DNA of 64,000 bases, taken from assembly GCF_021277265.1 (NCBI RefSeq), contig NZ_JAJSOH010000011.1, forward strand, positions 62,001 through 126,000. The letters are read 5' to 3'. Shown piece after piece: positions 10,438-18,479 of this stretch. The notes under the pieces were generated by a model. The model saw nothing but the letters and a program-made list of their open reading frames with translations, ran no database searches and was not told the origin of the DNA. Each line of letters starts with the position of its first letter. Within the stretch, counting starts at the first letter, position 1. The translations under genes were made by a program, and so were the position numbers. Origin of the DNA: Kineosporia rhizophila. GTDB taxonomy: Bacteria; Actinomycetota; Actinomycetes; Actinomycetales; Kineosporiaceae.

Positions 10438-10465
10438 GCTAGACCGGACGGGGTAAGCTGCACAA

Positions 10466-10993
10466 GTGGATACAGCCGCTTACGCGCAACGCGCCATGGA
10501 CCTGGTGAACGCCACGCTCGACACGCCGGACGATCTGCGGGCCTTCCTCGGGACGCGGGAGTGGATGGTCGAGGCGGTGCGCGCCGAGGACGTGCCGGTG
10601 CTGCAGGAGTTCCGGGTCCGGCTGGCGGAGGTGGCCGACGCCTCGGCCGCCCGCGACGGCGGCACGGTGGTGGCCCGGCTCAACGCCCTGCTGGCCCGGC
10701 ACCCGATCCGGCCGGTGATCTCCGGTCACGACGAGGGCAGCTGGCACCTGCACGTGTACGACATGGATGCCTCGGTGAGCGAGACGGTCTGCGCCGAGGC
10801 ACTCTTCGGCCTGGCCATGCTGGTCTCCGACCACGGCGCCACCAAGATCGGCCGGTGCGCGGCCACCCGCTGCACCAACGCGTTCATCGACACGTCGGCC
10901 AACTCCTCACGCCGGTTCTGCTCCACCCGCTGCAGCACCCGGATGAACGTGGCGGCCCTGCGGGCCCGGCAGAAGGCGGCCCGGACGAGCTAG
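10466..10993 (+). CDS. CGNR zinc finger domain protein
   Basis: 175 residues with the ABATE/CGNR architecture. The N-terminal helical domain includes MDLVNATLDTPDDLRAFL. A C-terminal zinc finger has cysteines in GRCAATRCTNAFIDTSAN and RRFCSTRCSTRMN (about residues 130-160). The CGNR tetrapeptide itself reads CSTR here. Such proteins are thought to be transcription regulators. The GTG start at 10466 lies 6 bases after TAAGCT, a leaderless arrangement. The inverted repeat just upstream could be its own target (inference). A divergent methyltransferase gene is the likely partner. Confidence 0.82.
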   Translation: MDTAAYAQRAMDLVNATLDTPDDLRAFLGTREWMVEAVRAEDVPVLQEFRVRLAEVADASAARDGGTVVARLNALLARHPIRPVISGHDEGSWHLHVYDMDASVSETVCAEALFGLAMLVSDHGATKIGRCAATRCTNAFIDTSANSSRRFCSTRCSTRMNVAALRARQKAARTS

Positions 10994-11037
10994 GCCCGGC
11001 CCCGGTCCAGAGCTCAGAACCGGACTCAGAACAGGAC

Positions 11038-11829
11038 TCAGAACTGGACCACGTTGCGGTTGGAGGCCTTGGCCTGCACCAGCGCCCGGTCGGCGCGGTC
11101 CAGCAGCAGTTCCGGGGTCCGGTCCTTGTCCTGCGAGATCGCGAAACCGACGCTGGCCGAGATGGTGATCGGCTCGCCGTGGAAGCTGACCGGCTCGCTC
11201 ACCGTGGTCACCACGCGCTCGCCGATCCGGGCGATCAGGTGGTCCGGCCCGATCGCGTCCATGATCACCATGAACGTGTCGTTGGCGATCCGGCAGACCA
11301 TGTCGCCGGTGCGCAGCTGCGACTGCATCCGTGCGGCGGTCACCTGCAGCACGTGGTCGCCGACCTCACGGCCGTGGATCTCGTTCAGGTCGGCGAAACC
11401 GTTGATGTCCAGGATCATCACGGCCAGCCGGTGGTTACGGTTGCGGGCCCGGGCCAGCCGGGTGTTGAGCCACCACTGCGCCTCGGCCCGGTTGGGCAGC
11501 CCGGTCAGCGTGTCCAGACCGCGCTCGGAGCCGCTGTCGGCACTGCGCTTGCCCAGCAGGCCCCGGAGCCGCTCGCGCGAGACGTAGGCGGCGCCGGCGG
11601 CGGCCAGGAGCAGGGCGATCCCGGCGCCGGCCAGCATCCGGCGTTTGCTGGCGGGCGACTTGCGCCGGGGGAGCGCCCGGGGCAACACCGGCAGCGCAGC
11701 CAGGGTGGGCAGGGTCGGCAGGGTGGGCAGGTGCAGACCGGTCGGGTCCGGCCGGTGCAGCGAGCGTGACGTCTTCCCCCGCGGGCTGAGGCTGGAGGAA
11801 GCGGTCGATGACAACCTCGGGCGCTTCAT
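11038..11829 (-). CDS. Membrane-anchored degenerate GGDEF protein
   Basis: 263 residues. A basic, proline-rich N-terminus contains an LPT repeat (LPTLPTLPTLAALPVLP). One transmembrane segment follows at about residues 66-83 (MLAGAGIALLLAAAGAAYV), and then a cytoplasmic GGDEF-family domain (DTLTGLPNRAEAQWW, LAVMILDINGFADLNEIHG, VGDHVLQVTAARM). Active diguanylate cyclases have GGDEF at the active-site turn; here it reads RIANDTFMVIM, so the catalytic glycines and glutamate are missing. It is probably not an active cyclase but may bind GTP or c-di-GMP or act as a structural partner. The start at 11829 is not strongly supported by a ribosome-binding site. Confidence 0.82.
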   Translation of the reverse strand: MKRPRLSSTASSSLSPRGKTSRSLHRPDPTGLHLPTLPTLPTLAALPVLPRALPRRKSPASKRRMLAGAGIALLLAAAGAAYVSRERLRGLLGKRSADSGSERGLDTLTGLPNRAEAQWWLNTRLARARNRNHRLAVMILDINGFADLNEIHGREVGDHVLQVTAARMQSQLRTGDMVCRIANDTFMVIMDAIGPDHLIARIGERVVTTVSEPVSFHGEPITISASVGFAISQDKDRTPELLLDRADRALVQAKASNRNVVQF

Positions 11830-11967
11830 GGCTTGGACTTCGGTCGGCCCTCAGAGGGGCTTGAGCCTGAAGGGTGAGGTCAGGTGCCGCGCTCTGCCCA
11901 CGGGCAGAGGCCGGGTTGTGCCCGGGGGGCGATGTCCGGCGGCCGCCCGAGCGACACAGTCGTGGGC

Positions 11968-12903
11968 ATGGACACCGACGAGGAGCACGTGGTGAGCGTC
12001 CGGGGGCTGCACAAGGCCTACGCCGGGCGAACCGTGGTGAACGGGGTGGATCTGCAGGTCCGGGCCGGTGAGGTGCTGGGCCTGATCGGCGCCAACGGGG
12101 CGGGCAAGACCACCACCGTCGAATGCCTGCAGGGACTGCGCAGGCCCGACCGTGGCACGATCCGGGTGCTCGGGCTGGACCCGCACCGCGACGCCGACCG
12201 GCTGCGCCGGCAGGTGGGCAGCCAACTGCAGAACTCGGCCCTGCCCGACCGGATGAGGGTCCGCGAGGCGGTGGCGCTGTTCTCCGGGCCGCACGCCGCC
12301 GACGCCGGCGAACTCCTCGAGCGGTTCGGCCTGGCCCATCGGCACGGATCGGCGTTCGGCGGGATGAGCGGGGGCGAGCGGCAGCGGCTGTTCCTGGTTC
12401 TGGCCCTGTTGAACCGGCCCCGGCTGGTGATCCTCGACGAACTCACCCAGGGGCTGGATCCGGCCGCCCGGCGGGAGGTCTGGTCGGCCGTGGCCCGGCT
12501 GCGGCGCGAAGGCACGACCGTTCTGCTGGTGACCCACGAGCTGGACGAGGCCGAGGCGCTGTGCGACCGGGTGGTGGCGATGCGCGCCGGGCGGGTGCTC
12601 GACCAGGGCACCCCGGCCGACCTGGTGGCCCGGCACGGCGGCTGGGCCACGGTCCGGTTCAGCCTCACCGACCCGCAGGCGGCTCAGGAGCTGAGCAGTC
12701 TGCCGGGCGTGCAGGACGTCTCGCGGCGAGGTGAGGAACTGGCGGTGACCGGCAGCCGGGCGGTGATCGCCCACACCGGAGCCTGGCTGCTGGCCCGCGG
12801 CGGCCCCGAAGGCGTCCCGGCCGACCTGCGGGTGGAGATCCCCGACCTGGAGACCGCCCTGCTCGCCCTTCTGGACAGCGATCACGAGAGCGAGGCCGCG
12901 TAA
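11968..12903 (+). CDS. ABC-2 type exporter, ATP-binding subunit
   Basis: 311 residues. Walker A is GANGAGKTTT (about 40-49), the signature is MSGGERQRL, Walker B is LVILDELTQGLDP with glutamate retained but LDEL in place of the usual LDEP, and the switch histidine is in THELDEAEAL. The C-terminal extension is typical of DrrA/CcmA-like exporters. It energises export through the membrane partner encoded next, whose ATG overlaps this stop (TAATG). The ATG at 11968 is preceded by CACAGT at 7 bases, a possible leaderless -10. A downstream two-component system overlaps the permease gene, so the transporter may be controlled by it, as in antibiotic or envelope-stress efflux operons (inference). Confidence 0.92.
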   Translation: MDTDEEHVVSVRGLHKAYAGRTVVNGVDLQVRAGEVLGLIGANGAGKTTTVECLQGLRRPDRGTIRVLGLDPHRDADRLRRQVGSQLQNSALPDRMRVREAVALFSGPHAADAGELLERFGLAHRHGSAFGGMSGGERQRLFLVLALLNRPRLVILDELTQGLDPAARREVWSAVARLRREGTTVLLVTHELDEAEALCDRVVAMRAGRVLDQGTPADLVARHGGWATVRFSLTDPQAAQELSSLPGVQDVSRRGEELAVTGSRAVIAHTGAWLLARGGPEGVPADLRVEIPDLETALLALLDSDHESEAA

Positions 12904-13682
12904 TGACCACCGTCGTCACGGCCGGTACCGCCGAGGCGGTCCGCCGGCACCCGTCCGCAACCCGTCGCCTGCTGGTCTCCGAACTGAGGCTGCTCGGCCG
13001 GGAGCCGATGACCCTGACCTTCGTCCTGGCCTTCCCGATCGTCACCATGCTGGTGATCGCCGGATCGTTCGGTACCCAGCCGGACGAGGGCTTCCCGGTG
13101 AATCCGGCGCACTGGTACGTGGCCTCGTACGTCACCGTGGTGATCGGGGCCACCGGGCTGGTGATGCTGCCCGTGCACATCGCCTCCTACCGCGAGCGCG
13201 GTGTACTCCGCCGCCTGGCCGCCTCCGGCTTTCCCCGCTGGTCGTTCGCCCTGGCCGAGATCGCCGTGGGGCTGGTCGCCATCGCCGTGGCCTCCATAGT
13301 GCTCCTGGCCGTGGCAGCCCCGATCTACGGCATACCCCGCCTCGAAAGTCCCCTGAGGGTGCTCGCCGCCGCGTTCGCCGGCTCGCTGTTCTTCGTGGCG
13401 CTCGGCGTGCTGCTCGGGACGATCCTGCCGAGCGCCCGGGCCGCCCAGGCGGTGGGGCTGCTGCTCTACTTCCCGTCGTTCCTGCTCGGTGGGGGAGGCC
13501 CGCCCCCGGCCGTGATGAGCGACGCCCTGGCGTCCGTGGCCGAGGTCCTGCCCCTGACCCTGGTCACCGAGGCAATGCGGGGCCCCTGGCTGGGGCTGGG
13601 CAACGAGACCGGAACCCTGTTGGCGGTGACCGGTCTGGCCGCCGTCGCAACCTTCCTGGCTGTGCGCCGCACCGCTCTGTGA
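12903..13682 (+). CDS. ABC-2 type exporter, permease subunit
   Basis: 259 residues with about six transmembrane segments. The first follows LGREPMTLTFVLAFPIV, and the ABC-2 motif is present in IASYRERGVLRRLAASGF. The late [15 protein letters not shown] region resembles the family's conserved periplasmic/TM5 segment. It pairs with the ATPase gene immediately upstream through a TAATG overlap. Its TGA overlaps the GTG of the sensor kinase (GTGA), so all four genes through 15618 are probably one translationally coupled operon. The exported substrate cannot be inferred. Confidence 0.88.
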   Translation: MTTVVTAGTAEAVRRHPSATRRLLVSELRLLGREPMTLTFVLAFPIVTMLVIAGSFGTQPDEGFPVNPAHWYVASYVTVVIGATGLVMLPVHIASYRERGVLRRLAASGFPRWSFALAEIAVGLVAIAVASIVLLAVAAPIYGIPRLESPLRVLAAAFAGSLFFVALGVLLGTILPSARAAQAVGLLLYFPSFLLGGGGPPPAVMSDALASVAEVLPLTLVTEAMRGPWLGLGNETGTLLAVTGLAAVATFLAVRRTAL

Positions 13683-14947
13683 GACTGACTCCTGTGCCCC
13701 TAGGTCCTGTCCTGCGAATCGGTCGCCTACTGCGGGGCACCCGGTGGGCAGCCTGGACGCACCCGGTGGGCGCCCACGTAGAACCACTACGAGGGCGCCC
13801 ACCGGGCACGCCCAGGCCGTCACCGGGCACCTCCTCGCAACGGCGCCGATCCACAGGACAGCCCCTAGCCGCGATCGAGCGTTCCCCGAGGTGGGCCGCG
13901 GCGATCGCGGTTACGGCGTTCGCCCTGGTCGGAACCGTTTTCCCGTTCGGGCCGACCCCGCAGATCGCCCGCTGGACGGCGCTGGCCGCAATTGCCCTGA
14001 CGGTCGCCGAACTGGCCCGGCGCCGCGCCGGTGGCCGGCTGCTGTTGGCCGGGCTGTTGCTGGCCGATGCCGGGCTGCACGTGATCGGCGCCGGTGGCTC
14101 GGCCACGCTGAGCTGGTTCGGGATGATCATCCTGGCCGCCTGGGCGGCCTACGCCCTGCCGAACCGGGTGGCGCTGACCTTCGCCGTCGTGATCTGTGCG
14201 CCGATGCTGGCGCAGTGGATGTTCGAGCCCGACACCGGCTGGGCCTCCTGGACGGCGGGCACCCTGTTCACCGGTTTCGCCTGCGTGCAGGACACCCGGC
14301 AGCGGGTCCTGCTCCAGGAGCTGCGCCGGGCCCAGGCCGAGCTGGCCACCCGGGCCGCGGCCGAGGAACGCGCCCGCATCGCCCGTGAACTGCACGATGT
14401 GATCGGCCACGCCCTGACCGTCTCCACCCTGCACATCAGCAGCGCCCGGCTGGCCCTGGCCGACGAGCCCGCCGAGGCCGAGGCGGCGCTGGCCGAGGCC
14501 GAGAGGCTCACCCAGGCCGGGCTGGCCGAGGTGCGCACGGCGGTGGGGTTGCTGACCGGGCCGAGCAGCCGGCAGCCGCTCCCGGGCGCGGCCGAGATCC
14601 CCGAGCTCATCGAGACCTTCCGTCGGGCCGGTGGCCGGATCGACGTCGAGGGCGAGTTCGGTTCCCTGAACGCGACTCTCGGCCTGACGGTCTACCGCAT
14701 CCTGCAGGAGGCGCTGACCAATGCCGTGCGCCACGCTCACGGATCACCGGTCTCGGTCACGGTCACGGTGAACGCAACTGGAGCACAGACCCGACTGGTC
14801 GTACAGTCCGAGGCGCGCCCGACGTCCATCGTTGGAAGCGGAAGTGGACTGGTGAGCATGCGCGAAAGAGCTGAGGCAGTGGGCGGGAACCTGACCGCCG
14901 GGCCGCACGAGACGGGTTGGCGGGTCGAGGCGGTGCTGCCCACGTGA
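13679..14947 (+). CDS. Sensor histidine kinase with in-frame MITE-derived N-terminus
   Basis: 422 residues from GTG 13679, which overlaps the permease stop (GTGA). Residues 1-7 are followed by 55 residues (8-62) encoded entirely by a MITE-like element. After that come five or six membrane segments (about 70-210), a HisKA_3 box (ARIARELHDVIGHALTV, phospho-acceptor His239) and a HATPase domain with N-box ILQEALTNAVRHAHG and G-box GSGSGLVSMRERAEAVGG. This is a NarL-type kinase that should phosphorylate the regulator encoded next. Removing one 165-bp element restores an uninterrupted frame from GTG to the first membrane segment, and no ATG/GTG/TTG start is available between the element and that segment. 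Whether the extended N-terminus inserts correctly in the membrane is unknown. Confidence 0.88.
   Translation: MRLTPVPLGPVLRIGRLLRGTRWAAWTHPVGAHVEPLRGRPPGTPRPSPGTSSQRRRSTGQPLAAIERSPRWAAAIAVTAFALVGTVFPFGPTPQIARWTALAAIALTVAELARRRAGGRLLLAGLLLADAGLHVIGAGGSATLSWFGMIILAAWAAYALPNRVALTFAVVICAPMLAQWMFEPDTGWASWTAGTLFTGFACVQDTRQRVLLQELRRAQAELATRAAAEERARIARELHDVIGHALTVSTLHISSARLALADEPAEAEAALAEAERLTQAGLAEVRTAVGLLTGPSSRQPLPGAAEIPELIETFRRAGGRIDVEGEFGSLNATLGLTVYRILQEALTNAVRHAHGSPVSVTVTVNATGAQTRLVVQSEARPTSIVGSGSGLVSMRERAEAVGGNLTAGPHETGWRVEAVLPT
13700..13868. mobile_element. MITE-like foldback element, copy 1
   Basis: Bounded by CTAG at 13700-13703 and 13865-13868, exactly 165 bp apart. The ends are imperfect inverted repeats (CTAGGTCCTGTCCTGCGAAT and, from the other side, CTAGGGGCTGTCCTGTGGAT). 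The interior is also largely self-complementary around about 13785. By eye it differs from copy 2 (inverted) at only four positions. There is no transposase. The CTAG or TA at both ends fits a target duplication as made by IS5/IS427-like or IS630-like enzymes (inference). Confidence 0.85.
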
Positions 14948-15618
14948 GCATTCGCGTGCTTCTGGTCGACGACCAGGAGCTGATCCGGGCCGGCCTGCGC
15001 GGAATCCTGCGCCCGAGATACGGGTTCGAGATCGTGGCGGAACTGGGCGATGGGACGTCGGTGGTTGCGGCGGTCGGCGAACACCAGCCGGACGTCGTGG
15101 TCATGGACGTACGGATGCCGGGCGTGAGTGGGGTGGAGGCGACCCGGCGGGTGCGGGCCGTGGACGGCCCACCAGTGCTGGTACTGACCACTTTTGAAGA
15201 CGACGAGGTGCTCGCCGGTGCGCTACGCGCGGGCGCGGCCGGGTTCCTGCTCAAGGGGGTGCCGGCCACCGACCTGCAGCGGGCGGTGAAAACGGTGGCC
15301 GAGGGCGGGGCCTGGCTCGATCCGGCCGTGACCGGAAGGGTGCTGAACGCCTACCGGGACGGTGCACCCACCGTGGCGGCCGGCCCGGCGCTGGAGGTGC
15401 TGACCCCACGCGAGCGGGAGGTGCTCACGCTGATCGGGGAGGGGCTGACCAACGCCGAGATCGCCGCCCGGTTCGTGCTCGGTGAGGGCACGGTGAAAAG
15501 CCACGTGGGGCGGATCTTCTCGAAGCTCGACCTGCGCGACCGGGCCGGGGCCGTGGTGCTGGCCTTCGACCACGGCCTGGTCCGTCCGGAACCAGGCCGT
15601 GACCGCAGGGTCCAGTGA
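14944..15618 (+). CDS. NarL/LuxR-type response regulator
   Basis: 224 residues. The receiver domain starts IRVLLVDDQELIRAGLRGIL, with phospho-acceptor D55 (VVVMDVRMPG), T in VLVLTTFEDD and lysine in GFLLKGV. The LuxR-type HTH occupies about 150-205 (LTPREREVLTLIGEGLTNAEIAA, TVKSHVGRIFSKLDLRDR). The GTG at 14944 overlaps the kinase stop (GTGA), so synthesis is coupled and it is the cognate partner of the MITE-carrying kinase. Likely targets include the ABC-2 exporter operon it sits in (inference). Confidence 0.93.
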   Translation: MSIRVLLVDDQELIRAGLRGILRPRYGFEIVAELGDGTSVVAAVGEHQPDVVVMDVRMPGVSGVEATRRVRAVDGPPVLVLTTFEDDEVLAGALRAGAAGFLLKGVPATDLQRAVKTVAEGGAWLDPAVTGRVLNAYRDGAPTVAAGPALEVLTPREREVLTLIGEGLTNAEIAARFVLGEGTVKSHVGRIFSKLDLRDRAGAVVLAFDHGLVRPEPGRDRRVQ

Positions 15619-15621
15619 GAT

Positions 15622-17805
15622 CTAGGCGTCGATCCGGTCGCGGTCCATCTGGGCCGCGCCTTCCACGATGAAGTCCTTGCGCGGGGCCACGTCGTTGCCC
15701 ATCAGCAGGTCGAACACCCGCTCGGCGGCCGCCGCGTCCTGCATACGGACCCGGCGTAGCGTGCGCCGGCGCGGGTCCATCGTGGTCTCGGCCAGCTGGT
15801 CGGCGTCCATCTCACCCAGACCCTTGTACCGCTGGATGTTCTCCTTCCAGCTGCGGCCGCGCTTGCGCAGGTCGGCCAGCAGCCGCTGGAGCTCCTGCTC
15901 GGAGTAGGTGTAGACCATCTCGTTCTTCTGCCGGCCGGAGCCGATCACCTCGACCCGGTGCAGCGGCGGCACCGCCGCGTACACCCGGCCGGCCTCGACC
16001 AGCGGGCGCATGTAGCGGAAGAACAGGGTGAGCAGCAGGGTGCGGATGTGCGCGCCGTCGACGTCGGCGTCGGTCATCAGGATGATCTTGCCGTAGCGCG
16101 CCGCCGGCAGCTCGAACGTGCGGCCCGAGCCGGCTCCGATCACCTGGATGATCGCCCCGCACTCGGCGTTCTTCAGCATGTCGGCGATGGACGCCTTCTG
16201 CACGTTGAGGATCTTGCCGCGGATCGGCAGCAGCGCCTGGAACTCGCTGTTGCGGGCGAAGTTCGCGGTGCCCAGGGCCGAGTCGCCCTCGACGATGAAC
16301 AGTTCCGAGCGGTCCACGTCCTCGCTGCGGCAGTCTTTCAGCTTGGTCGGCAGCGACGAGGTCTCCAGCGCGTTCTTGCGGCGCTGGGTCTCCCGGGTCT
16401 GGCGGGCGGTGACCCGGGTGCGCATCGCCCCGACCACCTTCTCCAGCACCAGTGCGGCCTGGGCCTTCTCGACCCGGGCGGCCGAGGTGAGCTTGGCCGT
16501 GAGCTCGCGCTCGATCACCCGCGAGACGATGCCGCGCACCGCGTTGGTGCCCAGGATCTCCTTGGTCTGGCCCTCGAACTGGGGCTCGGCCAGGCGGACG
16601 GTGACGACGGCGGTCAGGCCCTCGAGCACGTCGTCCTTCTCGATCTTGTCGTTCTTCTCGTTGAACTTGAGCTTGCGCTTGTTCGCCGGGTCGGCGATCT
16701 GCGCGCGCAGCGTCTTCAGCATCGCCTGCTCGTAGCCGGCCACGTGGGTGCCGCCCTTGGGCGTGGCGATGATGTTCACGAACGAGCGCAGCTCGGTGTC
16801 GTAGCCGGTGCCCCAGCGCATCGCCACGTCGACGAAGCACTCGCGCTCGACCTCGGTGTGCACCATCTGGCCGCGGCTGTCCAGGACCGGCACGTTCTCC
16901 TTGAAGTGCCCGGTGCCCTCCAGCCGCCAGACGTCGGTGACCGCGGCGTCGGTGGACAGGAACTCGACGAACTCGCCGATCCCGCCCTCGTGCAGGAACT
17001 TCTCCTCGACCGGGCCGTCGGCGCCGGGGGTGCCGGACAGGCCGCGCTCGTCGCGCAGCACGATCTCCAGACCCGGTACCAGGTAGGTGGTCTGGCGGGC
17101 CCGGGTGACCAGCTCGTCGTAGGAGAAGGCGGCGTCCTTGATGAAGATCTGCCGGTCGGCCCAGTAACGCACCCGGGTACCGGTGACCCCGCGCTTGACC
17201 TTGCCCACGACCTGCAGGGCGGAGTTGTCGACGAAGGGGGTGAAGCCCGCCTCCGGGTCCATCCCGTCGAAGATGCCCGGCTCACCGCGGCGGAAGCTCA
17301 TCGCGTGGATCTGCCCGCCCCGCTCGACCTGGACGTCGAGCCGGGAGGAGAGGGCGTTGACCACGCTGGCGCCGACGCCGTGCAGACCGCCCGAGGCGTT
17401 GTACGAGCCACCGCCGAACTTGCCGCCCGCGTGCAGTTTGGTGAAGACCACCTCGACGCCGGTCAGGCCGGTCTTCGGCTCGACGTCGACCGGGATGCCC
17501 CGGCCGTCGTCGTGCACCTCGACCGAGCCGTCGGCGTGCAGCACCACCCGGATGTGCTGGCAGTGCCCGGCCAGCGCCTCGTCCACCGCGTTGTCGATGA
17601 TCTCCCACAGGCAGTGCATCAGGCCCCGGGAGTCGGTGGAGCCGATGTACATGCCGGGACGCTTGCGGACGGCCTCCAGGCCCTCCAGCACCGACAGGTG
17701 GCGGGCGGTGTAGTCGGAACCAGCCGAGGAGCGTGATCCCGCGGAAGCCGGTCGTTTCGCGCCGGCGGCGCGGGACCGGGCCGTCTCGCTGGGTTGCACG
17801 GCCAC
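15622..17805 (-). CDS. parE: DNA topoisomerase IV subunit B
   Basis: 727 residues. GHKL ATPase motifs EIIDNAVDEAL and DDGRGIPVD occur within the first 120 residues, GGLHGVGASVVNALS follows, then a transducer region. The Toprim domain has EGDSALGTA and DADVDGAHIRTLLL, and the C-terminal signature is QRYKGLGEMDADQL. It supplies ATP hydrolysis and metal-dependent cleavage for topoisomerase IV with ParC (6.9 kb). The GTG at 17805 is chosen because AAGGAG lies 6 bases before it; the longer frame to 18021 crosses the promoter. A TATATT -10-like hexamer and a perfect TCGAAC-N4-GTTCGA palindrome lie 45-65 bases upstream, suggesting LexA control. The first 30 residues are low-complexity and unconserved. 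Confidence 0.94.
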   Translation of the reverse strand: MAVQPSETARSRAAGAKRPASAGSRSSAGSDYTARHLSVLEGLEAVRKRPGMYIGSTDSRGLMHCLWEIIDNAVDEALAGHCQHIRVVLHADGSVEVHDDGRGIPVDVEPKTGLTGVEVVFTKLHAGGKFGGGSYNASGGLHGVGASVVNALSSRLDVQVERGGQIHAMSFRRGEPGIFDGMDPEAGFTPFVDNSALQVVGKVKRGVTGTRVRYWADRQIFIKDAAFSYDELVTRARQTTYLVPGLEIVLRDERGLSGTPGADGPVEEKFLHEGGIGEFVEFLSTDAAVTDVWRLEGTGHFKENVPVLDSRGQMVHTEVERECFVDVAMRWGTGYDTELRSFVNIIATPKGGTHVAGYEQAMLKTLRAQIADPANKRKLKFNEKNDKIEKDDVLEGLTAVVTVRLAEPQFEGQTKEILGTNAVRGIVSRVIERELTAKLTSAARVEKAQAALVLEKVVGAMRTRVTARQTRETQRRKNALETSSLPTKLKDCRSEDVDRSELFIVEGDSALGTANFARNSEFQALLPIRGKILNVQKASIADMLKNAECGAIIQVIGAGSGRTFELPAARYGKIILMTDADVDGAHIRTLLLTLFFRYMRPLVEAGRVYAAVPPLHRVEVIGSGRQKNEMVYTYSEQELQRLLADLRKRGRSWKENIQRYKGLGEMDADQLAETTMDPRRRTLRRVRMQDAAAAERVFDLLMGNDVAPRKDFIVEGAAQMDRDRIDA

Positions 17806-17849
17806 GGGCGGCTCCTTGCTGTCGGGTGGTGCTCGTCGATGTTCGGGGG

Positions 17850-17865
17850 TCGAACGCGCGTTCGA
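17850..17865. promoter_or_regulatory. SOS (LexA) box-like palindrome upstream of parE
   Basis: TCGAACGCGCGTTCGA is a perfect 16-bp palindrome matching the actinobacterial LexA consensus TCGAAC-N4-GTTCGA. It lies 45 bases before the parE GTG and overlaps, on the minus strand, a TATATT -10-like hexamer at its upstream edge. That places it over the likely transcription start, an effective repressor position. Confidence 0.65.
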
Positions 17866-18194
17866 ATATAGCTTGGGCATGCAGGGGCCCGGGAGGGCGT
17901 TGTTTCGGCCCGCTTCCGGGCAGATTACCCGGATGCCCACAGAGGTGGTTCCCAACGCGCCGGGATCCGCAGCGTGCCGAGGGTCTCTCCCGGGGGCCCG
18001 GACGGTCGCTCTGGGTAGCACTGAGTGATCGAGGGCCTGCGCCCAGTGGTTCTTCAGTGACTACGCGGACAGCGAACGCGGCCGCCTGGAGTCCCGGGGA
18101 AGCCCGAAGCCTGATTCACTGTTCTCTCAGTGTCACCGATGTCCATTCCCGTCAGGGTCCGTCTCGTACGACGGGATGTTCAAGGAGGTCACCA
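17866..18194. other. Intergenic region between parE and the DUF7455 gene
   Basis: Divergent promoter region. Apart from the SOS-like box and -10 at its left edge and the AAGGAGG ribosome-binding site at 18182-18188, I see no gene. Open frames here belong to extended versions of the flanking genes and lack family support. No clear -35/-10 pair for the DUF7455 gene was found. Confidence 0.5.
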
Positions 18195-18422
18195 GTGGGT
18201 GCTGCCATTGCTACAGAAACGCTGACCGCGACCGACCGCTGCGACCGTTGCGGCGCCCGGGCCTACATGCGGGTCACGCTGCCGGGTGGGGGCGAGCTCC
18301 TGTTCTGCGGCCACCACGGTCACGCGCACAAGGAGGCCCTGACCGCGGTCTCCGCCTCCATCCAGGACGAGTCCCAGAGCCTCTCCGGTACGCCGGCCGT
18401 CGCCGCCGAGGGCGAGCGCTGA
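18195..18422 (+). CDS. DUF7455 small zinc-ribbon protein
   Basis: 75 residues. Two CxxC-type half sites suggest a zinc ribbon: CDRCGARAYMRVTLPGGGE followed by LLFCGHHGHAHKEAL. The C-terminus is flexible and acidic. Proteins of this family are short and widely conserved in actinobacteria next to the hrdB/parE genes; their function is unknown. The GTG at 18195 has a full AAGGAGG ribosome-binding site 6 bases upstream, which fixes the start. It may share the divergent promoter region with parE. Confidence 0.85.
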   Translation: MGAAIATETLTATDRCDRCGARAYMRVTLPGGGELLFCGHHGHAHKEALTAVSASIQDESQSLSGTPAVAAEGER

Positions 18423-18479
18423 GTCCCGGGCCCGGCTTCCATCACTGAATCCCCGAATCCACCCACGCTGACCTAGCCG

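Noticed and set aside
13700..13868. Treating the 165-bp element as a real kinase domain
   Set aside because: The same DNA occurs inverted and non-coding at 43184-43352, so the encoded 55 residues are transposon-derived rather than a protein domain.
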